Assembly (NCBI GenBank): GCA_945861435.1
Contig: CAMAUX010000051.1
Coordinates: forward strand, 1-40,281
Length of the DNA stretch: 40,281 nt
DNA from: Chthoniobacter flavus
GTDB taxonomy: Bacteria > Verrucomicrobiota > Verrucomicrobiia > Chthoniobacterales > Chthoniobacteraceae
Reading direction: 5' to 3'
A program made the translations under genes and the position numbers. The notes below the pieces were generated by a model. The model ran no database searches. It was not told where the DNA came from and saw nothing but the letters and a program-made list of their open reading frames with translations. Shown in pieces: positions 8,130 to 16,303 of this stretch. How positions within the stretch are numbered: the first letter of the stretch is position 1; every line of letters starts with the position of its first letter.

Positions 8130-11100
8130 TCAGAGCACCACCGTCCGGCGCACGGTGTCCGGCGCAAGCGTCGTGACGCCGGTCAGCACCTGAGCAACCG
8201 CGGGGGTGCCGACCGAGAACGATCCAAACTTCTGCGCTACAAAGCCGAACCGGTCCCCTCCCGCCTCGGTCCCCGAGACAGTGCCGGAGATGAGTACGCT
8301 GGCGATCTGGGCGACGATCTTTGCGTTGTTCGATGCCGTGATCAGGCGGTCGTCCTCGTCCCCAAACCCGTCGCCGTCCGCGTCCTCAACGCCCGCCACC
8401 AGATCGCTCGCGGTCCAGTTTCCCGTCACCTTCACCGCACCAATCTGGGCATCGGCATTGGTGGCAAATCCCAGCAGATCATACCCGGCAAGGATGCGCG
8501 ACTCGCTCACGTTGCCAAGGATCGTGAAGCTACCAATGGCGAGATCAACGCTGGCACCGGGAACAGCCTGCCCGCGCGCGCTCACCAGGCTGTGATCCAA
8601 GAGCGCCCCGGCGGAGAAGCTGCCAAGGTCATCCGCCACGCGCAGGATCGTGGAACTCACGGCGCCCTTTGCATAAAAGCTGGCAAGTTTCCCACCGATC
8701 TCAATCCGTGCCCCGGTCACAGTCCCGACCTGCGTTCCGGAGGGACTTCCCACCACAATGGGGCCACAGTTGCCCGAAGCCACGGAACCCGTGCCACTCC
8801 GGATCGATCCGCTGAGACTACCCGGACTTGAAACCCTGCTCACCGAATCCACGATCTTTACTCCAGTGAGGTTTCCCTCGGCCTCGATGGCACCAGAAGA
8901 CCCGCCCGTCCCTCCCTTGAGAAAGCCCGTGATGGTGACCTGACCGAGGTTGCCCGGCAGGTCGAGGCCGCGCCGCAGCGTGTCCCGACTGAGTACTGAA
9001 CCGCTGTACTCTCCTGCTCCGCCGACAAGGTTGCCGCGGATCTCCACACTCGTGGTGCGGCCGTCGCAGACAATGCTGCCAGAGTGCATCTGCGCACCGC
9101 CCTGCACACTGCCCACCAGCAGCACCGCACCGAGATCCGCCCCGGCGAAAATCGTGCCCGAATTATCTCCGGAACCGCCGCGCACCGCCACCGGGTTGGA
9201 GACGGATGCAGCCACAGCAGAGCCGACGCTTAGTGAAGCAATCTTGCCCGTGGAACTGATCGCCCCCGATCCGCCCCCGATCCCTCCCTCGATGCTCAGC
9301 CCCACCTTGACCGCCCCCATGTCGCCTACGAGCCCTGCATTCATCCCGCTGAACACGCTGCCCGATCCCTGCCCCGCCCCGCCGACAAGCGAGCCACCGA
9401 TCACCAACCCTCCAAGTTTGCCGCCAATCTGAAGCGTCGCACCATAGTCACCGCCGCCTCCAGAGATGCTCCCCTGCACGGTGAATACCCCGGCGTTGCC
9501 GTTGCACTTGAAGACGGCGGTGTTCGCGGCCGTCGCGGTGACGGATCCTTTGACGGTCACAGCGCCAAGGTCGGTGCCCGCAAACACATTACCACCACTC
9601 ACCGACGAGAACTCCGTCACCTCCAGCGTGTGCGCCGAGAGAGCGCTAAGAGATGCGGCGTTGGTGAGCGTCAGCCTGGATCCCGTAGTAAAAGTGCCGC
9701 TCGAAAACGCATCCGTCGTGGGCGTGCTCAACGTCACGGTCTTGGCGTCCGTATTCACCGCAGTAATCCGCGTACCCTCGGCGATGCCAGTGCCGGCGAC
9801 ACTCACTCCCACAGAAAGACCAGCGACGCTGGTGAACCCGCTCACAATCGTTTCCCCACTGGCCGCCGTGAGTGAGGAGATCGTCACAGTCACAGGCGCG
9901 GCAGCCGCTGCCACCACATACTCGCTGCCACCGGTTGCGCCCGCAGTCACGTCCCGCACAAGAATGCGTGACCCCGCCCGGATCCCCTGCGCAAGCCAGT
10001 TCCCGCCGTCGGTGCGCGTGATGGTGTCGGCAGAACCGGCATCGGCGAGATCCGCAGTCACGGAGAATTGCGTGGCCTGTGCACCGGCAGTCACCGAACC
10101 GCCAATGGTGAGGCTCGTGATCTTGCCACCAGCCGCCACGATCACCCCTGAGCGTTCGCCGGTGCCTCCGTTCAAGCTCCCATCGATACTCACGGCACCG
10201 ACCGATCCACCCGCTTGCAGCGCACCCGAGTCAGTCCCGTCGCCCCCGATCACACTGCCTTTGATACTCACCGTGCCAATGTCGGCCAGAGCGGTGACAC
10301 GCCCGGAGTTGATCCCGTTGCCACCCAAAAGACTCCCGCCAACGAGCGCCGTGCCCTCCGTCCGCTTCACCAGTGCGAAGCTCGCAATCTTCTGTGCAGC
10401 CACACGCCCGGAAAGCTCCCCATCGCCACCCACCACACTGCCCGCGATGCTCACCGCCCCCATCGCTGCCGAGCAGAGAATCCCCCCGGAATTGAACCCC
10501 GCACCTCCGATCACATCACGCAGCACAGTCACTGCCCCCATAAACCCACTACCCACCTGAACGGAACCGGAATTCTGCCCCGCACCGCCGGTCACCGAAC
10601 CCGTGATCTTGAGCGATGTGAGTTCAGTGGAGGCAAAAATCTTCCCGCTGTCGCTGCCAGCCCCCCCGGTGAGCGAACCACCGAGGGTCACCCCAGCGAT
10701 CTTTCCCGCGCGCGCCGCCACAAGACCGGAGAAATCGCCCGCGCCCCCGATCACATCACCTGTGACGGATACGGCACCCATGGTGGTTCCGGCGTCGATG
10801 GCTCCCGAAAAACTGCCGCCGCCACCTTGGATCTTCCCGCGCACCGCCACGGTGCCAATGGACGCCGCAGCGCGGATGAGGCCGGTACTGTCGCTTGCAA
10901 AGCCGCTATCCGCCTTGCCCACCACGTTTCCGTAAATGGTGATACTCGCGATGGAACCCACCGCCTTGGGGCTCGCACTATTGACGTTGAGAGTGGCGTG
11001 CTTGAAGTCGCCAGAAACCTTGCTCGTTCCAATCACCAGCGCACCGATACCTCCGGTGATCTGGCTCACCAGCGAGCCCCCGGCAGCCTGCGTCTCGAGG

Positions 11101-11654
11101 CCGTGCGCGCCCATGGACTGCACGGTGAGCGACTTGATGGCCACGGCCGTGTTCGCGTTGCCAGCCTCGATCCGTCCAAGATCGCCCTGAATCGACACCG
11201 CACCCAGTGCCAGCGCCATGCTCTTGGCGGGATTCACCGCCTTCAGAAAACCCACGTCCGCGAAACTCGTCCCCGCAGTCCTGCCGTCCATCTTCGTCGT
11301 CGAAATGGTGATCGACACCCCTTCAGCCGGGTTGGGATTGACGTCCTTGAGTGCCGTGAGGTCCAGGAGCTGCAACTGCTGCGGACCGTCTATATTGGTG
11401 AAGGCCGAAGCCACCGTCACCCCGCCCGTGTCGAAGTCGAACACGGCATTGGCACGAGTCTGCGCATCGGCAGCGCTGAACACGGGAGAGGAAAACTTCA
11501 CATTCACCAACTCCCCATCGGCGTTGAGGTAAATCAGAGTGCGGTAGTCGGTGAGAAGGGTCGCAGGCGCGATGCGGTTTTCCAGCGGCTCGATGCCCGT
11601 CACTCGCGACGGTTTTCTATTGGAGGGAGGCAAGCTCATGAAAGGGGGCGTCAT
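8130..11654 (-). CDS. Giant GGxGxxSG solenoid protein B with LExRIAPA tag
   Basis: A 1174-residue protein, last gene of the four-gene operon, coupled to the gene before it by ATGA (11651-11654). The N-terminus is basic and lacks a normal signal peptide. It carries GIEPLENRIAPATLL (residues 20-34), a LEPR-XLL-type tag seen in large surface proteins of Planctomycetes and Verrucomicrobia. After a domain of about 230 residues come some 16 repeats of roughly 20-30 residues with the core GGxGxxSG followed by a short beta strand (AVSIxGSV type), predicting a beta-solenoid. Residues about 525-675 interrupt the array with unrelated repeats (VAGLSVGVSVAGTGI). The C-terminus has an acidic Ca-binding-like loop (DADGDGFGDEDD) and RFGFVAQKFGSF. 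It is homologous to 16300-19233, most clearly at both ends. Likely extracellular; function unknown. A start at 11639 (MSLPP) is also possible. Confidence 0.88.
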   Translation of the reverse strand: MTPPFMSLPPSNRKPSRVTGIEPLENRIAPATLLTDYRTLIYLNADGELVNVKFSSPVFSAADAQTRANAVFDFDTGGVTVASAFTNIDGPQQLQLLDLTALKDVNPNPAEGVSITISTTKMDGRTAGTSFADVGFLKAVNPAKSMALALGAVSIQGDLGRIEAGNANTAVAIKSLTVQSMGAHGLETQAAGGSLVSQITGGIGALVIGTSKVSGDFKHATLNVNSASPKAVGSIASITIYGNVVGKADSGFASDSTGLIRAAASIGTVAVRGKIQGGGGSFSGAIDAGTTMGAVSVTGDVIGGAGDFSGLVAARAGKIAGVTLGGSLTGGAGSDSGKIFASTELTSLKITGSVTGGAGQNSGSVQVGSGFMGAVTVLRDVIGGAGFNSGGILCSAAMGAVSIAGSVVGGDGELSGRVAAQKIASFALVKRTEGTALVGGSLLGGNGINSGRVTALADIGTVSIKGSVIGGDGTDSGALQAGGSVGAVSIDGSLNGGTGERSGVIVAAGGKITSLTIGGSVTAGAQATQFSVTADLADAGSADTITRTDGGNWLAQGIRAGSRILVRDVTAGATGGSEYVVAAAAAPVTVTISSLTAASGETIVSGFTSVAGLSVGVSVAGTGIAEGTRITAVNTDAKTVTLSTPTTDAFSSGTFTTGSRLTLTNAASLSALSAHTLEVTEFSSVSGGNVFAGTDLGAVTVKGSVTATAANTAVFKCNGNAGVFTVQGSISGGGGDYGATLQIGGKLGGLVIGGSLVGGAGQGSGSVFSGMNAGLVGDMGAVKVGLSIEGGIGGGSGAISSTGKIASLSVGSAVAASVSNPVAVRGGSGDNSGTIFAGADLGAVLLVGSVQGGAQMHSGSIVCDGRTTSVEIRGNLVGGAGEYSGSVLSRDTLRRGLDLPGNLGQVTITGFLKGGTGGSSGAIEAEGNLTGVKIVDSVSRVSSPGSLSGSIRSGTGSVASGNCGPIVVGSPSGTQVGTVTGARIEIGGKLASFYAKGAVSSTILRVADDLGSFSAGALLDHSLVSARGQAVPGASVDLAIGSFTILGNVSESRILAGYDLLGFATNADAQIGAVKVTGNWTASDLVAGVEDADGDGFGDEDDRLITASNNAKIVAQIASVLISGTVSGTEAGGDRFGFVAQKFGSFSVGTPAVAQVLTGVTTLAPDTVRRTVVL
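8880..10835 (-). repeat. Coding repeat array, GGxGxxSG units (solenoid B)
   Basis: About 16 units within gene 8130-11654, each with a variant of GGxGxxSG (GGAGDFSG, GGDGELSG, GGNGINSG, GGTGERSG and others) followed by a hydrophobic strand. The array is split by about 450 bp of different sequence at roughly 9630-10085. Boundaries are approximate. Confidence 0.8.
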
Positions 11655-14600
11655 GGATTGGTCACCGGCAGGTCACCCGCCTGCATCCGGTCAAACTTTG
11701 CATCGGTGCTCTGCGCAGGGCCGAGGCGGATGCTGTAGTTCGCCGCGCTCGTGTCTTGGGAGGTGATGGTCAGGCTCTGCCACGTCGACCAATTGGCGGC
11801 TGTGAAGGTGAGCTTGGTGACCTCCGTGCCCACGACAAAAAACTTCACCCGCCCCGCCTGAGTGCAGCTCACAGGCACATCCACCGTCGCTGCCGGCGCC
11901 GCATCCAACCGAACTTGGAAGGACGCGGACGTGGCGGCGGAACTGGCGCTGCCGAGCGCAATCTTGATCCCGCTTGCTGGATCGAATGCCGTGGATCCAG
12001 TGCCATGCTGGATGCCGTTGATGGGGCCGGAAACGAGCACCTTCTCGATCGGCTCAAGATCCGCAATCGGGTCGTTATAGAGCAATTGCACAAGCACGTT
12101 CCCCCCTGTGCACAGGTTGCCCGCCGGAAGTTTGAGCCGGAAATCTGCGTTGGCCCCATTCACGAGGCTGTAGCTGACCGCGTTGCCAGCTGGTAGCGCA
12201 GGCACGCCCGCCTCAGTGAACGGGCCGATCCCCAACGGAGCGGTGTTCGGCAGCGAGGCGTCCGGAGAATAGTAGAAGCGCACCAAGGCCGGCTTAGAGG
12301 CGGCACTGCCCGAGTTGAAGATCGTCAGAACTCCGCCCAGCAGGCTCTGGTTGCCGCTGGTGGTTTTAAGGAGCGGGGCATTCCACCACGCCACAAGACG
12401 CGCCTGCGCAAAGGGCGGCAGATGCGGCGCTGCGGTGAACCCAGTCGCACGGACAAACCCGAAACCCGACGCCTCCTCCACGGCCACGCCCACCGTGCGC
12501 TTGATGCGCACCGTCGTAGGGAAGAGCTCCGGATCAGCGTAGGTGTGCGAGGCGAAGACGGAGAAAAGCCCGTTGCCGTTGCCGACGATCCGTCCCTTGC
12601 TCCATGTGCCGTCGCCCCAGTTCACCAGCGCCTCGTAGGCAGCCACGGCCTGCGGACGCCCATCGCGAAAGGTCGCGACCACACGCTCGGTGAGGGCGGC
12701 GCCGCTGGTCTGCAGGACCTGCGGACGCACGAAAATCGGCTGCAGGCCCGAGGTGCGCGCGGCGGGCGCCACCAGCGCTTCGCTGTAAATCTTGCGGCTG
12801 AGACCGTTGTTATCCCGCACCTCCACGGTCATCTGGTAGAAGCCCGGCTTGGAGTAAGTGTGCGTGCCGAAAACGGCCATCTTGCCCAGGCCCGGAGACC
12901 GGGGGTCGCGACGGACCGAACTGGCATCCACCACCGGCGTTCCATCCCCCCAGTTGATCTTCGCGGAAAGCGTGGTGGCAGAGGCCCGCAGGTCGTTCAA
13001 GCTGAAGCTGGCCACGACTCCAGAAGTGATCGCCGTTCCCGCAACGCCCTCCACCCGCTCGCTCGTCCCGCTAATCGACGCCCCCCCCACACCCACGCGC
13101 ACCACCGCGGAGTCCTGAAAATACACGGGGGCCTCGGTCGACTGGATGGAGTTGTAAGACACGGAACCGACGACGCCCTTGTCGTCGAAAAAGTCGCTGG
13201 CGCGCCAACCGCGCACGGACATGCTGCGGCCCCGCACCAGCACACCCACGTCCACCGGCCCCTTCACGCCCGGACCGCCCACCACACCGATCAGATTGCG
13301 GTCCTGTCCGCTCTGAAAACGGTTTTCAGCGTTATCGAACAGGAAGTGGAGGAAGTCGGGGTAGTCGAACTCCAGATCCACCGCGCTCATCCGGAAGTCC
13401 ACCTCCTGCCCGGGCACTGCGACCTGCCCACCCGGACTCGTCATGAAGGTGGGCGAGTTAAACGCGTCGACCACCGCATCCACGGCGAAGGTGCGCTTTT
13501 CAGAAAGAACCGTCCCGTCCTTCACCTGCACGCTCACGATGGCCGAGCCGTTGGTCGTGGCGCTAAGAATCAGCACCGCGTCCTGACTGTCCTCCACCAC
13601 TTCCGCACGCTCGATGAACACAGGGACGTATCCCGGATTCTGAGTGTCTCGCAGCGGCGCCTCCTCGCACAGACGCATGATGTCGAACCCGCGCACCAAC
13701 TGGCCGAAGACGGTGTGCTTGAAATCCAGATGACGCGGCGATGCCGTGGTGATGAAGAACTGCGAGCCATTCGTGGCCGAAAGCAGCGGCATCCCGGAGT
13801 TGGCCATCGCCAGCTGCCCGCGCCCTGTGAAAATCAGCGAGGGATTGAACTCGTTGTCGAAAGTGAACCCCGGCCCGCCCTGCCCCCAAAGCTCGGGATG
13901 CGTCAGATCCCGGCTGTTCGGGTCGCCCCCTTGAAGCACGAAGCCGGGGACGATCCGGTGAAAGTGCAGACCGTCGTAGAAGCCCGCCTGCGCAAGGCCC
14001 GCGATATTACCCACCGTCATCGGCGCCATGTCCCGGAAAAGCTGCAGCAGCATCTCCCCCCGGAACGCCGCGGCATTGGTATCGCCCGCATAGGATACCG
14101 TCAGCTTCAGATACGGGTTGCCAGTCTTCACCCGGGCCATGATTTTCGGATTACTCGAGGTGACCGTATAAGTGAGAGGACGCCCGCCAGGCTGGCTGGC
14201 ATTGATCGGCACCGTCACCGCCTTGGCCACCGGCACGCGCGTCACCAGCAACTGGCCCGTGCGGGCCGCCGTCCCCCGCACCACAGTGAGCGTCAACGTC
14301 TGCTGCACAGGCCTGTCATCCCCGGTCGCTGCGAAATACGTGAACGTCTCCGTCAACGACCCTGTGCCCTTTGGTGGCGTGTAGCTGTAGGAACCGTCCG
14401 CATTAAGCAGCAACGTTCCGCCCCCGCTGGTCGTGAAAGCTGTGCCAGGCGTGATCGGCGCCACCCCCTGCGTTGCACTGGTCACCCGTGCAATCGGGGC
14501 AAGCGAGGGCGCCGCGGCATTGAGCGCCAACCCCAGAAACACACAGCCCTCCCTGTCCGCACCAGAAAGAGCGATGCGGATCCGGCCGTCATTGCCACCA

Positions 14601-16303
14601 TCAGAATCCCAGGCCGTCACCCGCCCCGTGGAGCCTTCCTGCAGCACGTACCCGCCCTCCGGCACGTTGGTGAAAGCAAAGGTCCCGTCCGCACCCGACT
14701 GCGTCGTGGCAAACAACTCGCCCGCGTCGATCGCACCGTCCTGATCGAGATCGCGGTGCAGTCGAAGCGTGGCGCCAGCGAACGCGGTGTCCGTCGCACT
14801 CACGACCCCGTCCCGGTTCACGTCGGTGAGCACCCTCCCGCGAATGGCGCGCAGGATGGAACCGGTGAACACGAAATCTTTCCCGCCCACATCCGCAGCT
14901 GCCACGCTCGCTGAAAGCTGTGCGGCTCCGGAAACCTGCGCCGAAGAGGGCGCGGTGACCACCAACAGATAGCTGCCCGGAAAGAGCTTCTCAAAACGGT
15001 ACGTGCCATCGACCCCGGTGCGCGTGGTGGCAACCTTCTCGCCGGAAGCCGCCACCCCGTCCTCATTCGTGTCGCTGTAGAGTTTCACCTCCACCCCGGG
15101 CAATTTCACCTCGCTGGGACTGTGACTCACGGCCCCCGAGATGGTTCGCACCACCAGCCCGCTGAGCAGGAAATTCCGCCCGCTCAACGCCGCACCCGAA
15201 ACCGTTAGCACCATGCTGCTCGATCCACTGTCAGCCACCTGCGCACCAGCGGGCAGATCCAGCACGGCGACATAAGCTCCGTCGAGGAGACCGCTGAAAG
15301 AGTAACTCCCATCCACCAAAGTCCGCGTCGTTGCAATCTGCTCGCCTTCGGCGGGCTGTTGGTCGGCGTTGCTGTCGCGAAACAGACGCACCTGCACAAA
15401 CGGCACGGGCGCCAACGTGAGGTCCGTACTGCGATGCCGAACGATGCCGCTGATCCCGTATGCGCTCATTCCGCCGACCAACAGATCTTTTTCAGAAGCG
15501 CTTGCCTGCAGGTCCGCCACTGACAGAACACCCTCACTCGGAATCACAAAGCTCGCTCCGGACAAGAATCCGGAACGGTCCACAGTCACCAGGTAATCCC
15601 CGCGCGGCAGGTCGGTGAACTCATACACGCCCCGCGCCCCGGTGACCACCGATGCGACGAGTTCCCCCACATCTGAGGCGCTGTCGCCATCAAGGTCGCG
15701 ATACAGATTCACCGTGGCACCGTCCACAAACGCATCCCCGCTGCTCACGGCGCTGTTCGCATCGCTGTCATGCCGCACCTTCCCACCAACGGAAAAGAGG
15801 GGGAGCGACCCGAACACAAAATTCTGCGAGACCACGTCTGAACCCGCCACAGTGACTGCCTGTGCGCCGTCCGGGGTCCCGTCCGCCTCTGACAGGAGGC
15901 TGGCACCGTCGGGCTTCAGAAGTTCCACCGCGTATGCACCGTCCACAACGCCTGAGAATGCATAGCCGCCATCGACCGAGGTCAGCTTGCTCTCCACCAA
16001 CGATCCGCTTCCCGTGTCCCGCAACCGCACCACCGCCGCGCGTACCGGACGCGCAGCACCCGTGCCGTCGTCGAGAGTCACCGTGCCGCTGATGGAGGCC
16101 GCATCGGCAGCGCCACACCACCCCGCAAAAACCAACACGCAAAGGATCCATACAGACACCCAAAAGCGCCGCGGAAAAAGCTGCGGACATCTGGGTTCCA
16201 GAGGGGATGACGGGGGACTCATCGGAAGGGAAAAGGAGCTAGGATCGTGCCGCTCACGCAGCGCGGGGCAAAGATTTTTGTCAATCAACGTGGGCGTTCT
16301 CAT
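11651..16303 (-). CDS. Secreted SdrD B-like / cyclophilin / PKD multidomain protein
   Basis: A 1550-residue protein coupled by ATGA to genes on both sides. A signal peptide (FWVSVWILCVLVFAGWCGAA) sits about 47 residues in; starting at ATG 16222 would give a more normal N-region, but the overlap favours 16303. Five SdrD B-like domains follow (ISGTVTLDDG, GGKVRHDSDA, SGIVRHRSTD, SGAVSHSPSE, RGRVLTDVNRDG), each ending in a YxFxxLxxGxY-type strand and several with DxNxDG calcium loops. A VCBS/cadherin-like domain (LNADGSYSYTPPKG) comes next. The cyclophilin domain (about residues 745-905) has catalytic-type Arg783, Phe788 and Gln791 in FHRIVPGFVLQGG, plus MANSG and NGSQFFIT. Two PKD-like domains (NWGDG) and one C-terminal beta domain (LTFTAANWSTWQSLTI) complete it. 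It probably acts outside the cytoplasm as a prolyl isomerase fused to adhesive modules. Confidence 0.87.
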   Translation of the reverse strand: MRTPTLIDKNLCPALRERHDPSSFSLPMSPPSSPLEPRCPQLFPRRFWVSVWILCVLVFAGWCGAADAASISGTVTLDDGTGAARPVRAAVVRLRDTGSGSLVESKLTSVDGGYAFSGVVDGAYAVELLKPDGASLLSEADGTPDGAQAVTVAGSDVVSQNFVFGSLPLFSVGGKVRHDSDANSAVSSGDAFVDGATVNLYRDLDGDSASDVGELVASVVTGARGVYEFTDLPRGDYLVTVDRSGFLSGASFVIPSEGVLSVADLQASASEKDLLVGGMSAYGISGIVRHRSTDLTLAPVPFVQVRLFRDSNADQQPAEGEQIATTRTLVDGSYSFSGLLDGAYVAVLDLPAGAQVADSGSSSMVLTVSGAALSGRNFLLSGLVVRTISGAVSHSPSEVKLPGVEVKLYSDTNEDGVAASGEKVATTRTGVDGTYRFEKLFPGSYLLVVTAPSSAQVSGAAQLSASVAAADVGGKDFVFTGSILRAIRGRVLTDVNRDGVVSATDTAFAGATLRLHRDLDQDGAIDAGELFATTQSGADGTFAFTNVPEGGYVLQEGSTGRVTAWDSDGGNDGRIRIALSGADREGCVFLGLALNAAAPSLAPIARVTSATQGVAPITPGTAFTTSGGGTLLLNADGSYSYTPPKGTGSLTETFTYFAATGDDRPVQQTLTLTVVRGTAARTGQLLVTRVPVAKAVTVPINASQPGGRPLTYTVTSSNPKIMARVKTGNPYLKLTVSYAGDTNAAAFRGEMLLQLFRDMAPMTVGNIAGLAQAGFYDGLHFHRIVPGFVLQGGDPNSRDLTHPELWGQGGPGFTFDNEFNPSLIFTGRGQLAMANSGMPLLSATNGSQFFITTASPRHLDFKHTVFGQLVRGFDIMRLCEEAPLRDTQNPGYVPVFIERAEVVEDSQDAVLILSATTNGSAIVSVQVKDGTVLSEKRTFAVDAVVDAFNSPTFMTSPGGQVAVPGQEVDFRMSAVDLEFDYPDFLHFLFDNAENRFQSGQDRNLIGVVGGPGVKGPVDVGVLVRGRSMSVRGWRASDFFDDKGVVGSVSYNSIQSTEAPVYFQDSAVVRVGVGGASISGTSERVEGVAGTAITSGVVASFSLNDLRASATTLSAKINWGDGTPVVDASSVRRDPRSPGLGKMAVFGTHTYSKPGFYQMTVEVRDNNGLSRKIYSEALVAPAARTSGLQPIFVRPQVLQTSGAALTERVVATFRDGRPQAVAAYEALVNWGDGTWSKGRIVGNGNGLFSVFASHTYADPELFPTTVRIKRTVGVAVEEASGFGFVRATGFTAAPHLPPFAQARLVAWWNAPLLKTTSGNQSLLGGVLTIFNSGSAASKPALVRFYYSPDASLPNTAPLGIGPFTEAGVPALPAGNAVSYSLVNGANADFRLKLPAGNLCTGGNVLVQLLYNDPIADLEPIEKVLVSGPINGIQHGTGSTAFDPASGIKIALGSASSAATSASFQVRLDAAPAATVDVPVSCTQAGRVKFFVVGTEVTKLTFTAANWSTWQSLTITSQDTSAANYSIRLGPAQSTDAKFDRMQAGDLPVTNP

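Noticed and set aside
9466-10560. 364-codon plus-strand open frame opposite solenoid B
   Set aside because: Pro/Thr/Ala-rich periodicity simply mirrors the GGxGxxSG repeats of the real gene.
12422-14914. 830-codon plus-strand open frame
   Set aside because: It is antisense to the well-supported cyclophilin protein gene, is rich in Arg, His and Pro without domain character, and is a typical GC-rich shadow frame.
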